Source: Cellulosimicrobium terreum
GTDB taxonomy: Bacteria > Actinomycetota > Actinomycetes > Actinomycetales > Cellulomonadaceae
Direction of reading: 5' to 3'
NCBI GenBank assembly: GCA_014803435.1
Contig: JACYFD010000004.1
Coordinates: forward strand, 248,001 to 312,000
DNA: 64,000 nucleotides
A program made the position numbers and the translations under genes. Below, piece after piece: positions 16,183-24,923 of this stretch; positions within the stretch are counted from its first letter, which is position 1, and each line of letters opens with the position of its first letter. Below the pieces are notes generated by a model that saw only the letters and a list, made by a program, of their open reading frames with translations, was not told the DNA's origin and searched no databases.

Positions 16183-19055
16183 GCCCGGACACGAACCCGA
16201 CCCTCACCGTCGACGGCCGCGTCGTCACCGACGAGCCGCGCGCCGGCCAGTGCCTGCGCACCTTCCTGCGCGAGCAGGGCGCGCTCGGCGTGAAGAAGGG
16301 CTGCGACGGCGGCGACTGCGGGGCGTGCACCGTGCACGTCGACGGCGTGCCCGTGCACTCGTGCGTGTACCCGGCCCGACGGGCGGCGGGCCGCGACGTC
16401 ACGACGATCTCGGGCCTCGCGGCCACGGTCCACGGGCCCGACGCCGCGACCGAGGGTGCGCTGCACCCGGTGCAGGAGCAGTTCCTCGACGCGCAGGGGT
16501 TCCAGTGCGGGTTCTGCACCGCGGGGATGATCATGACCGCCGCGACGTTCGACGACGCGCAGCGCGAGAACCTGCCGCGCAGCCTCAAGGGCAACCTGTG
16601 CCGCTGCACCGGGTACCGCGCGATCGGTGCGGCCGTCCTCGGCGGCCAGGCGTGCAAGGGCGAGCATCCGGCCGGGGCCGCGCCGTGCGACGTCGGGCAC
16701 GACGGCTGGTCCGGCTACGACCCCGGTACTACCTCGCGGGACCCCGGTACTACCTCGGCGTTCGGGCGGGACGTGCCCGCACCGGCCGGGCGTAGGGTCG
16801 TGACGGGGGAGGTGCGGTACACGCTGGACGTGGACCCGGCGGACTACCCGGGCCTGCTGCACATGAAGCTCGTCCGCTCGCCGCACGCCCACGCACGCGT
16901 GCTGGCGATCGACACGGTCGAGGCCCTCGCCGTCCCGGGGGTGCACGCGGTGCTCACGCACGCCGACGCCCCGAGCACCCGGTTCTCCACGGCGCAGCAC
17001 GAGCTGTTCACCGACGACCCCGACGACACGCGGATCCTCGACGACGTCGTGCGGTTCGTCGGGCAGCGCGTCGCCGCGGTCGTCGCGGACACCGTCGCCG
17101 CAGCGGAGGAAGGCGTCCGGAAGGTGCTCGTGACGTACGAGGCGCTGCCCGCCGTCGTCGACCCCGAGGAGGCGATGGCGCCCGGCGCGCCGCTCCTCCA
17201 CCCGGACCTCGACGCGACGCGGGCACGGGTCTCGCGCCCGGAGGCGAACGTCGTCGCCGAGGTGCACAGCGAGCTCGGCGACGTCGAGCGTGGGCTCGCG
17301 GCCGCCGACGTCGTGCACGAGGCCACCTACCGCACCCAGCGCGTCCAGCACGCGGCGCTCGAGACGCACTGCTCCGTCGCGTCGCTCGACGACGACGGTC
17401 GCCTCGTCGTGCGCTCCTCCACCCAGGTCCCGTTCCTCGCGCGGCGCCACCTCGCCCGCGTCCTCGACCTCGACCCCGCCCGCGTGCGGGTGTACTGCGA
17501 GCGCGTCGGCGGCGGGTTCGGCGGCAAGCAGGAGGTGCTGACCGAGGACGTCGCCGCGCTCGCGGCACTGCGCCTCGGGCGACCCGTGCAGCTCGAGCTG
17601 ACCCGCTCCGAGCAGTTCACGGCCACGACGACGCGTCACCCGTTCCGCATCCGCGTCCGGGCGGGCGCGCGCCGCGACGGGACACTGACGGCGCTGCACC
17701 TGGACGTCCTGACCAACACCGGCGCGTACGGCAACCACGGACCGGGCGTCATGTTCCACGGGTGCGGCGAGTCGCTCGCCGTGTACCGGTGCGAGAACAA
17801 GAAGGTGGACGCGCACTCGGTCTACACGAACACGGTCCCGGCGGGTGCGTTCCGCGGGTATGGGCTGTCGCAGATGGTCTTCGCCGTCGAGTCCGCGATG
17901 GACGAGCTCGCGCGCCGGCTCGGGATGGACGGCCTCGCGCTGCGCCGGCTCAACATGGTCCGCGAGGGCGACCCCATGCTCTCCACGGGTCCGACGCCCG
18001 AGGAGGACGTGCACTACGGCAGCTACGGGCTGGACCAGTGCGTCGAGCTCGTCGACGACGCGCTGCGTCGCGGGCGCGAGCGCGACGACCGGGTCCTCGG
18101 CGAGGAGTGGGGTGTCGGCGAGGGGACGGCGCTGTCGATGATCGACACCGTCCCGCCGCGCGGGCACTTCTCCCACGCGCGCGCACGGCTGCGTGCCGAC
18201 GGCGTGGTCGAGGCCGAGGTCGGTACGGCGGAGTTCGGCAACGGGACCACGACCGTGCACGCCCAGCTGGTGGGCTCCGCGCTCGGGCAGGACGCGGCCG
18301 ACGTCGTCGTGCGCCAGTCCGACACCGACCTCGTCGAGCACGACACCGGTGCGTTCGGCTCGACCGGCACGGTCGTCGCGGGCAAGGCGTCGCTCGCCGC
18401 CGCCCAGGACCTCGCCGAGCTCGTGCTCAAGGTCGCGGCCGGGATGCCCGCCGCGCGCGGCACGGCCACGGGGGACTGCCACCTCGTGCCCGGCGGCGTC
18501 GACTGCGCGGGCACGCTCGTCCCTCTCGCCGACGTCGCGCGCGCCGCCGCCGACGCCGGGATCGAGCTGGTCGCCGAGGGGCGCTGGGGTGGCACGCCCC
18601 GCTCCGTCGCGTTCAACGTCCACGGCTTCCGCGTCGCGGTGCACCGCGGGACGGGCGAGATCCGGATCCTGCAGTCCGTGCAGGCCGCCGACGCGGGCGA
18701 GGTCGTCAACCCGCGCCAGTGCCGCGGCCAGATCGAGGGCGGCATCGCCCAGGCCCTCGGGGCCGCGCTGTACGAGGACGTCGTCGTGGACGACGCCGGG
18801 AAGGTCACGACCGACATCTTCCGGCAGTACCACCTGCCGACCTTCGCGGACGTCCCGCGCAGCGAGGTCTACTTCGCCCGGACCTCCGACACGACGGGGC
18901 CCATGGGCGCCAAGTCCATGAGCGAGAGCCCGTTCAACCCGGTCGCGCCCGCGCTCGCCAACGCGATCCGCGCCGCCACGGGCGTGCGGTTCACCGAGCT
19001 CCCGCTCGCCCGGGACCGCGTCTACCTCGGCATCAAGGCTGCCGGCTCGCGCTGA
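16179..19055 (+). CDS. Fused 2Fe-2S plus molybdopterin subunit (xanthine dehydrogenase/aldehyde oxidoreductase type)
   Basis: 958-residue fusion of the small iron-sulfur subunit and the large Moco subunit. Residues 1-165 hold both 2Fe-2S sites: CDGGDCGACTVHVDGVPVHSC, then CGFCTAGM and CRCTGYR. A linker at about 170-205 contains two DPGTTS repeats. The Moco domain follows, with GGGFGGKQEV, GAFRGYG and, near residue 916, the catalytic glutamate in GAKSMSE. The FAD subunit is a separate gene, so the architecture matches Mop-type aldehyde oxidoreductases plus a detached flavoprotein. Purine context favours xanthine as substrate, but this is inference. Confidence 0.9.
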   Translation: MSPDTNPTLTVDGRVVTDEPRAGQCLRTFLREQGALGVKKGCDGGDCGACTVHVDGVPVHSCVYPARRAAGRDVTTISGLAATVHGPDAATEGALHPVQEQFLDAQGFQCGFCTAGMIMTAATFDDAQRENLPRSLKGNLCRCTGYRAIGAAVLGGQACKGEHPAGAAPCDVGHDGWSGYDPGTTSRDPGTTSAFGRDVPAPAGRRVVTGEVRYTLDVDPADYPGLLHMKLVRSPHAHARVLAIDTVEALAVPGVHAVLTHADAPSTRFSTAQHELFTDDPDDTRILDDVVRFVGQRVAAVVADTVAAAEEGVRKVLVTYEALPAVVDPEEAMAPGAPLLHPDLDATRARVSRPEANVVAEVHSELGDVERGLAAADVVHEATYRTQRVQHAALETHCSVASLDDDGRLVVRSSTQVPFLARRHLARVLDLDPARVRVYCERVGGGFGGKQEVLTEDVAALAALRLGRPVQLELTRSEQFTATTTRHPFRIRVRAGARRDGTLTALHLDVLTNTGAYGNHGPGVMFHGCGESLAVYRCENKKVDAHSVYTNTVPAGAFRGYGLSQMVFAVESAMDELARRLGMDGLALRRLNMVREGDPMLSTGPTPEEDVHYGSYGLDQCVELVDDALRRGRERDDRVLGEEWGVGEGTALSMIDTVPPRGHFSHARARLRADGVVEAEVGTAEFGNGTTTVHAQLVGSALGQDAADVVVRQSDTDLVEHDTGAFGSTGTVVAGKASLAAAQDLAELVLKVAAGMPAARGTATGDCHLVPGGVDCAGTLVPLADVARAAADAGIELVAEGRWGGTPRSVAFNVHGFRVAVHRGTGEIRILQSVQAADAGEVVNPRQCRGQIEGGIAQALGAALYEDVVVDDAGKVTTDIFRQYHLPTFADVPRSEVYFARTSDTTGPMGAKSMSESPFNPVAPALANAIRAATGVRFTELPLARDRVYLGIKAAGSR
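16719..16757 (+). repeat. In-frame 21-bp tandem repeat in the dehydrogenase linker
   Basis: GACCCCGGTACTACCTCG occurs at 16719-16736 and again at 16740-16757, identical over 18 bases, giving two DPGTTS heptads between the Fe-S and Moco domains. Identical codons suggest a recent duplication. Confidence 0.9.
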
Positions 19056-19076
19056 CCCCGCGGCCGAGGGCGCCCG

Positions 19077-20483
19077 TCAGCCGGGCACGATGCCCTGCCC
19101 GGCCGGGGACCGGAAGACGTTCGCCGGGTCGTAGCGCGCCTTGACCGTCCGCAGCCGCGGCAGGTTGCTGCCGTGGTACGCGCCGACCGGATCCGGCAGG
19201 TCCGGGTCGGGGAAGGCAGGGAAGACACCGCCCGACCCCCACGGGTGGACCGTCTCCCACGAGCGCCGGACGAACGCGTGCGCGGTGTCCTTCGCCCCGG
19301 CGGGCGCGTCGGGGCGGACGGTCGCCGAGTGCTTGAGCTGGAACATCGCGTCACGGTGGACGAACGCGGTCGCGTCGGTGGCGACGCGGTTGTACGCCCC
19401 ACCCCACGGCATGAGGTCGAGCTCACGCTCCTCGCCCCGGACCCGACCCTGGGTGAAGCTCTCGAGCAGCGCCTCCACCGTGCCGGACGGGAGGGGTTCG
19501 CGGAAGAACTCGGACCGGGCGACGAGCCAGGGGTGGACCTCGGCGCCGCGCCCGAGGGTGTGGAACGGCGTCCCGGAGGGGGGCAGCTGCTCCCACATGC
19601 GCCGCGTCCGGGCGAAGGGGAGGACCTCGCTCCAGGACCACGTCGGCTCGGTCCCGACCCGGTCCCGCAGATCGGCGACGAGCTCGGACCCGTCGGCGGC
19701 GCCGACCTGGACGACGCCGTAGACGTTGACGGCAGGGGGCGCGGCCGGGTCGCCCGTCGCGACCAGCTTGAGGCTGGCGGCGAGCTCGTCGGGCCCCGTG
19801 GGCGCCCACGTCTGCCACGCCGCGACGACGTCGGCGGCCTGGTCGACGTCCCAGGCGAGGTGGAAGGCGAGGCTGCGTGGCGCGGGGACGCTGCGGAAGA
19901 CGAACGACGTCACCACCCCGAACCCGCCGGAGCCCGCGCCGCGCAACGCCCAGAAGAGGTCTTCCTCCCGGGTCTCGTCGCACGTGACGACCGTGCCGTC
20001 GGCGAGCACCACCTGGGCCGAGACCATCCGGTCGGAGACGAGCCCGTGGCGGCGGCCCAGCACGCCCAGGCCGCCGCCGAGCGCCAGGCCCGCGATCCCG
20101 ACACCAGGACAGGTGCCGGCGGGAAGGGTGCGGCCGCCCTCCTGGAGCCGGTCGTAGACCGCCCCCAAGCGGGCGCCGGCACCGATCCTGGCCAGCTCGC
20201 CGTCGGGCACGACAGTGTCCAGCGGGGTGACGTCGAGCACGACGCCGGGGCTCGACGAGTGGCCGGCGAAGCAGTGTCCGCCGCTGCGGACGGCGAACCC
20301 GAGGTCGTGCTCGCGCACGAACGAGAGCGTCGCCGCGACGTCCTCCGGCGACGTGCAGCGGACGGTCGCCCGGGCACGCACGTCGTGGAACCGGGCGTTG
20401 AACGCGGTCGGCTCCGGGTCGAGGACGACATGGCCCCGGACGGCCGTCTGCAGCCGGTGCCAGCCCGGGCCGGGGATCACCAT
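19077..20483 (-). CDS. FAD-linked oxidase with BBE domain
   Basis: 468-residue flavoenzyme of the berberine-bridge/VAO family. SGGHCFAG near residue 68 holds the histidine for 8-alpha FAD attachment, and CPGVGIAGLALGGGLG supplies the cysteine for the second (6-S-cysteinyl) bond, so FAD is probably bicovalently bound. The BBE domain closes the protein with YDPANVF. Substrates in the family are sugars, alkaloids or cannabinoid-like compounds; none is implied here. No signal peptide. Leaderless start: TACGTT (20490-20495, minus) lies six bases before ATG 20483. Whether it belongs to purine metabolism is unclear. Confidence 0.9.
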   Translation of the reverse strand: MVIPGPGWHRLQTAVRGHVVLDPEPTAFNARFHDVRARATVRCTSPEDVAATLSFVREHDLGFAVRSGGHCFAGHSSSPGVVLDVTPLDTVVPDGELARIGAGARLGAVYDRLQEGGRTLPAGTCPGVGIAGLALGGGLGVLGRRHGLVSDRMVSAQVVLADGTVVTCDETREEDLFWALRGAGSGGFGVVTSFVFRSVPAPRSLAFHLAWDVDQAADVVAAWQTWAPTGPDELAASLKLVATGDPAAPPAVNVYGVVQVGAADGSELVADLRDRVGTEPTWSWSEVLPFARTRRMWEQLPPSGTPFHTLGRGAEVHPWLVARSEFFREPLPSGTVEALLESFTQGRVRGEERELDLMPWGGAYNRVATDATAFVHRDAMFQLKHSATVRPDAPAGAKDTAHAFVRRSWETVHPWGSGGVFPAFPDPDLPDPVGAYHGSNLPRLRTVKARYDPANVFRSPAGQGIVPG

Positions 20484-20511
20484 GGTGCGAACGTACCGGT
20501 GCCGGCCGGTG

Positions 20512-21129
20512 TCAGCCCGTGAGGAGGTCGAGGTCGGCCTCCGTGTCGAGGTCGCGCCCGTCGCCCGGGTGGTCGACGACGTCGATCAGGTCGGCGTGCG
20601 CACGCAGGAAGTCCCGCGCCCCCTGGTCGCCGTGGGCGCTCGTGGCGGCCGGGCCGGCCAGCGCGGCGTCGAGCACCAGCGGGTGCGCCCAGCGAGCCGA
20701 CCCCTCCGGCCCGACGGCGCCGGTCCAGCGGGACGCCGCCACGCGGCCGGGACGGTGGGCCGCGAGGAGGCGGGCGACGTCGTCGGGCACGAGGCCCGGC
20801 TGGTCCACGTGCGCCACCACCACCCGCTCCGGGCCGAGCCCGAGCGCAGCCCGCACGCCCACGAGCAGCGAGGAGGCCATGCCGGACTCCCAGTCCGGGT
20901 TCACGACGGCGTGCACCCTGTCCCGGTCGAGCCCGGCGGCGCCCGCGACCTGCTCGGCCTCGCAGCCGAGGACGACGACCACGACGTCGCACCCGCCGTC
21001 GGACAGCACGTCAGCGACGTGGGCCACGAGCGGGCGACCGTGGTGGGGGACCAACGCCTTGGGGCCGCGGCCCAGCCGGGACCCCGCGCCGGCGGCCAGG
21101 AGGACGGCGACGCTGGTTCCGGCAGGCAC
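20512..21129 (-). CDS. mocA: Molybdenum cofactor nucleotidyltransferase, MocA-like
   Basis: 205-residue nucleotidyltransferase that would attach CMP (or GMP) to Moco. The N-terminal LLAAGAGSRLGRGPKAL is the NTP-binding loop, and AHVDQPGL carries the metal-binding aspartate. Xanthine-oxidase-family enzymes use the cytosine dinucleotide cofactor, so this fits the xdh operon nearby. Leaderless start: TAGGGT (21136-21141, minus) lies six bases upstream of GTG 21129. Confidence 0.85.
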   Translation of the reverse strand: MPAGTSVAVLLAAGAGSRLGRGPKALVPHHGRPLVAHVADVLSDGGCDVVVVVLGCEAEQVAGAAGLDRDRVHAVVNPDWESGMASSLLVGVRAALGLGPERVVVAHVDQPGLVPDDVARLLAAHRPGRVAASRWTGAVGPEGSARWAHPLVLDAALAGPAATSAHGDQGARDFLRAHADLIDVVDHPGDGRDLDTEADLDLLTG

Positions 21130-21188
21130 GATCCCACCCTAGCTATGCTGCGCTCGGGCACACGAGAACCGGACGAGGGAGACAGGTC

Positions 21189-22334
21189 TTGAGCTTCATG
21201 GACAAGCTGCGCGGTCAGCTGATCGACATCATCGAGTTCCTGGACGACAGCCGGGACACGATCGTGTGGCGCTTCCCGCGGCAGGGAAACGAGATCAAGA
21301 ACGGGGCCAAGCTCGTCGTCCGCGAGGGGCAGACGGCCGTGCTCGTCAACGAGGGCCTGCTCGCCGACGTGTTCGAGCCGGGCACGTACACGCTCGAGAC
21401 GAAGAACCTGCCCGTCCTGTCCACGCTGCAGGGCTGGAAGTACGGGTTCGAGTCGCCGTTCAAGGCCGAGGTCTACTTCGTCTCCACCCGCCAGTTCACC
21501 GACTTCACCTGGGGCACGCAGAACCCCGTCATGCTGCGCGACCCGGAGCTCGGGGCCGTCCGGCTGCGCGCGTTCGGCACGTACGCGCTGCAGGTCGTGG
21601 ACCCGTCGGCGCTGCTGCGCCAGCTCGTCGGCACGGACCCGCAGTTCCGCACCGAGGAGATCGGCGACTACCTGCGCCGCACGATCGTCGGGCAGCTCGG
21701 CCCGGCGCTCGCGGAGGCCGGTGTCGCGGCGATCGACCTGGCGGCGAACCAGCGCGAGATCGCGACGCGGCTCGGAGGCCAGCTCAGCGAGGACCTGCAC
21801 GAGTACGGCGTCGCCGTGCCGCGGTTCGTCATCGAGAACGTCTCCTTCCCGCCCGAGGTCGCGGCGGCGCTCGACAAGCGCACCCAGATGGGGCTCGTCG
21901 GCAACCTCGACGCGTACACGACGTTCCAGACGGCGGGCGCCATCGAGACGGCCGCGGGCAACCCGGGCGGCGCGGGCGAAGGGCTGGGTCTGGGGATGGG
22001 CATGGCGATGGGGCAGCAGATGGCGCGCTCGCTCGGCTCGCCGTCCGCGGAGCAGACCGCACCCGCACCCGGACCGGCCGGGCCGGGCACCCCACCGCCG
22101 CTGCCCACGGCGGCCGCGACCTGGCACTGGGCGAACGGGGGGACGCAGGAAGGGCCGGCGTCCGTGGCCGACGTCGCCCAGCGGGTCGGCACCGGTGAGA
22201 TCACCCGGGAGACGCTCGTCTGGCAGCAGGGCATGGGCGGCTGGGAGCCGGCCGGCTCGGTCGCGGCGCTCGCCGGGCTCTTCGCCGCGACGCCCCCGCC
22301 GCTGCCCCCGCACAGCGGCGGTGGGGCGGCGTGA
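21189..22334 (+). CDS. SPFH-domain protein with C-terminal GYF_2 domain
   Basis: 381-residue protein. Residues 20-260 are a virus-type SPFH/band-7 domain (GTYTLETKNLPVLSTLQGWKYG..FRTEEIGDYLRRTIVG). A Gly/Met-rich stretch GEGLGLGMGMAMGQQMARSLG and a Pro-rich linker follow, then a GYF_2-like domain (WHWANGGTQEGP..VWQQGMGGWEPAG). No membrane segment; such proteins attach peripherally to membranes. Relatives include B. subtilis YdjI, which works with YdjG and PspA in membrane stress. Start is TTG 21189, fixed by GAGGGAG seven bases upstream; ATG 21198 would be too far. Confidence 0.88.
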   Translation: MSFMDKLRGQLIDIIEFLDDSRDTIVWRFPRQGNEIKNGAKLVVREGQTAVLVNEGLLADVFEPGTYTLETKNLPVLSTLQGWKYGFESPFKAEVYFVSTRQFTDFTWGTQNPVMLRDPELGAVRLRAFGTYALQVVDPSALLRQLVGTDPQFRTEEIGDYLRRTIVGQLGPALAEAGVAAIDLAANQREIATRLGGQLSEDLHEYGVAVPRFVIENVSFPPEVAAALDKRTQMGLVGNLDAYTTFQTAGAIETAAGNPGGAGEGLGLGMGMAMGQQMARSLGSPSAEQTAPAPGPAGPGTPPPLPTAAATWHWANGGTQEGPASVADVAQRVGTGEITRETLVWQQGMGGWEPAGSVAALAGLFAATPPPLPPHSGGGAA

Positions 22335-23404
22335 GCTCGCTGGACGACAGCGCGCTGCTGCGCACCCGGTGCGACGCGTGCGGGTCGCAGCTGGCGTACG
22401 CGCCAGGGACCGGGTGCCTCGAGTGCGTGGCGTGCGGCGCACGCGTCGAGATCGTCCACGCCCCCGACGAGCGGGTCGACGAGCACGCGTACGACGTGTG
22501 GGCGGCGACGGGGGCCACGGCCCCGGTCGCGTCGGTGCCGTTGAGCGAGCTGTCGTGCGACGGCTGCGGAGCCGTCACGACGAGCAGCCACCTGTCGGTG
22601 CACTGCCAGTTCTGCGGGGGGCACCTCGTCGCGTCCGCCCCTGCCACGGGCGTCCTGCCGCCGGAGGCCGTGCTCCCGTTCGTCGTCCCCGGTCCGGCCG
22701 CGCGCGACGAGTTCCGCCGATGGGTGCGCTCGCGCTGGTTCGCGCCCGACGCGCTCAAGCGGGTGGGCGACACCGAGGCGCTGCGCGGCACGTACGTGCC
22801 GCACTGGACGTTCGACGCGCAGACGACGTCGGAGTACAGCGGGCAGCGCGGCGACGCCTACTACGTCACGGTGGGCACGGGTGAGAACGAGCGCCGTGAG
22901 CGCCGCGTGCGCTGGTCCCCGGCGTGGGGCACGGTCGCGCGCTCGTTCGACGACCTGCTCGTCCCGGCGTTCACGCAGCTGCCCGAGAGGTTCGAGAAGC
23001 TCGGGCCGTGGCACCTCGGCGCCGCGGTGCCCTTCCGGCCCGAGTACCTGGCGGGGTACTCCACCGCCCGGTACGACGTCGACCCCCCGGTCGGTCTCGA
23101 GCAGGCGAAGCGCGAGATGGCCGGCGTCGTCCGCGCCGACGTGGAGGCAGACATCGGGGGCGACGAGCAGCGCGTCCACCAGATCGACACGGCGTACGCC
23201 GCCGTGATGTTCAAGCTCGTCCTGCTCCCGCTCTGGCTGGCCACGTACGTGTACGCCGGTCGGCAGTGGCAGGTGATGGTCAACGCGAGCACCGGCGAGG
23301 TGGTGGGGGAGCGACCTTTCAGCCCGTGGAAGATCACGGCGGCCGTCGCCGCGGTGCTGGCGGTGGTCGTGACCCTCGTGGTCTGGTACCTGTCGCGGAC
23401 CTGA
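22331..23404 (+). CDS. Zinc-ribbon membrane protein (YdjG-like), partner of the SPFH protein
   Basis: 357 residues. Two TFIIB-like zinc ribbons at the N-terminus (CDACG..CVACG and CDGCG..CQFCG) precede a domain with tryptophan motifs (YVPHWTFDAQTTSEYSG). Two hydrophobic segments follow near residues 288-308 and 338-355, so the ribbons probably face the cytosol from a membrane anchor. GTG 22331 overlaps the SPFH stop (GTGA), so the pair is co-translated. This gene order occurs in many bacteria; no PspA gene lies beside it here. Confidence 0.87.
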   Translation: MSSLDDSALLRTRCDACGSQLAYAPGTGCLECVACGARVEIVHAPDERVDEHAYDVWAATGATAPVASVPLSELSCDGCGAVTTSSHLSVHCQFCGGHLVASAPATGVLPPEAVLPFVVPGPAARDEFRRWVRSRWFAPDALKRVGDTEALRGTYVPHWTFDAQTTSEYSGQRGDAYYVTVGTGENERRERRVRWSPAWGTVARSFDDLLVPAFTQLPERFEKLGPWHLGAAVPFRPEYLAGYSTARYDVDPPVGLEQAKREMAGVVRADVEADIGGDEQRVHQIDTAYAAVMFKLVLLPLWLATYVYAGRQWQVMVNASTGEVVGERPFSPWKITAAVAAVLAVVVTLVVWYLSRT

Positions 23405-23413
23405 GCGGCGGCT

Positions 23414-23851
23414 TCAGGCTCCCGCGACCGGGGCGACGTCCCGGAGCGAGCGCCGTTCGTCGTACTCCTGCTGGGCCGCGGCGACCTCGTCGACGGCGCC
23501 CTCGAGCACGAGGATCAGTCCCACGAGCTGGTCGGCGACGCGTCGGCCGAGCTCGGTGAGCGAGTACTCGACGTGGGGCGGGATGGTGGTGCGCACCTCG
23601 CGAACGACGAGGCCGTCGCGCTCGAGAGCCTGGAGCGTCTGCGCGAGCATCTTCTCGCTGACCCCGTCGATCCGGCGGCGCAGCGCGTTGAACCGCACGG
23701 CACCCTCACGCAGGCCGGTCACCGTGAGCACGCCCCAGCGCCCGGTGACGGCCTCGAGGGCCTCGCGGGACGTGCAGTCGCGCTGGAAGACGTCGGCGAT
23801 CATGGCGGCGGTCGGGCCGGGGCCGTCGTCGGGCGCAGGGGTGGTGGTCAC
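23414..23851 (-). CDS. HxlR-family transcriptional regulator
   Basis: 145-residue winged-helix regulator. The HxlR core runs from CTSREALEAVTGRWGVLTV through FNALRRRIDGVSEKMLAQTLQALERDGLVVRE and PPHVEYSLTELG. The conserved N-terminal cysteine is in QRDCTS. GTG 23851 looks leaderless: TACCAT (23858-23863, minus) lies six bases upstream. The open frame extends upstream, but that part is not regulator-like. Divergent from the NmrA-type reductase, its probable target, as for YodB/QorR-type sensors of quinones or aldehydes. Confidence 0.9.
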   Translation of the reverse strand: MTTTPAPDDGPGPTAAMIADVFQRDCTSREALEAVTGRWGVLTVTGLREGAVRFNALRRRIDGVSEKMLAQTLQALERDGLVVREVRTTIPPHVEYSLTELGRRVADQLVGLILVLEGAVDEVAAAQQEYDERRSLRDVAPVAGA

Positions 23852-23916
23852 CGCTCCATGGTAGGGCGCGATGCGGGAGAGCGCACTGTGATGTAGACCG
23901 CACCTGCTGCAAGTGG

Positions 23917-23937
23917 GCACTGTCGAAAAGGAAGTGC
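23917..23937. promoter_or_regulatory. GCACT-N11-AGTGC, candidate HxlR operator
   Basis: Inverted repeat between HxlR and its divergent target. A further AAGTG at 23911-23915 overlaps it (AGTGGGCACT), so three related half-sites lie within 30 bases. The protein bound is inferred from position only. Confidence 0.45.
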
Positions 23938-23992
23938 ATGCTGGAGGTGTCGCCGCGACCGGCGACCCCATCGACCTTCAGGGAGCACCGTC

Positions 23993-24877
23993 ATGACCAT
24001 CGCCGTCACCGGAACCAGCGGCCAGCTCGGCCACCTCGTCGTCGAGTCCCTCCTGGGCCGTGGCGTCGCCGCGTCCGACGTCGTCGCCCTCGCCCGCACG
24101 ACCGGCAAGGTCGCGGACCTCGCCGAGCGCGGCGTCGTCGTGCGCGAGGCCGACTACGGTCGTCCGGAGACTCTCGGCGCAGCGCTCGCCGGCGTCGACG
24201 TCCTGGTCCTGGTCTCCGGCTCGGAGGTGGGTCGACGCGTCGAGCAGCACGGCAACGTCGTCGAGGCCGCGCGGGCGGCGGGCGTGCGCCGGGTGGTCTA
24301 CACGAGCGCCCCGCACGCCACCACGTCGACCCTCGTCCTCGCGCCCGAGCACAAGGCGACCGAGGAGCTCCTCGCAGCGTCCGGGCTGACCACGACGATC
24401 CTGCGCAACAACTGGTACACCGAGAACTACCTGCCCGATGTCCTGCGTGCCCGCGAGACCGGCGAGATCGTCACGAGCACCGGCGCGGGGCGGGTCGCGA
24501 GCGCGACGCGCGCCGACTTCGCCGAGGCTGCCGCTGTCGTCGCGCTCGCCGCGGCGACGGGCGGCGCGCACGAGGATGCGGTCTACGAGCTCTCCGGCGA
24601 CGTCGCCTGGGGCTTCGACGAGCTCGCCGCCGCCGCGACCGAGGTCCTCGGTCGTCCGGTGGTGTCTCGCAGCGTCTCGCCGCAGGAGCAGCAGGTGCTG
24701 CTGGTCGGCGCCGGGCTCGACGAGGCGACGGCCGGGTTCGTGGGCGCGCTCGACGCCAACATCCGCGACGGCCTGCTCGGCGAGGCCACGGGGGAGCTCG
24801 CGGACCTGATCGGACGCCCGACGACCTCGCTCGTCGCTGGTCTGCGCGCCGCGGTCGGGGTGGAGGCGTCGGTCTGA
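23993..24877 (+). CDS. NmrA/QorB-type NAD(P)-binding oxidoreductase
   Basis: 294-residue atypical short-chain dehydrogenase similar to quinone oxidoreductase 2 (YtfG/QorB). It starts with the nucleotide loop TGTSGQLG and has LVLVSGSEVGRRVEQHGNVVEAARAAGVRRVVYTSAPHA, then LRNNWYTENYLP. The usual catalytic Tyr-x-x-x-Lys of classical SDRs is not in its normal place, as is typical for this group. Likely role is reduction of quinones or aldehydes under control of the divergent HxlR. GGGAG precedes ATG 23993. Confidence 0.88.
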   Translation: MTIAVTGTSGQLGHLVVESLLGRGVAASDVVALARTTGKVADLAERGVVVREADYGRPETLGAALAGVDVLVLVSGSEVGRRVEQHGNVVEAARAAGVRRVVYTSAPHATTSTLVLAPEHKATEELLAASGLTTTILRNNWYTENYLPDVLRARETGEIVTSTGAGRVASATRADFAEAAAVVALAAATGGAHEDAVYELSGDVAWGFDELAAAATEVLGRPVVSRSVSPQEQQVLLVGAGLDEATAGFVGALDANIRDGLLGEATGELADLIGRPTTSLVAGLRAAVGVEASV

Positions 24878-24923
24878 TCCGGTCGGCCGGCGCCCGGTCG
24901 TGCCACGGGAAGAGATCCGGTGG

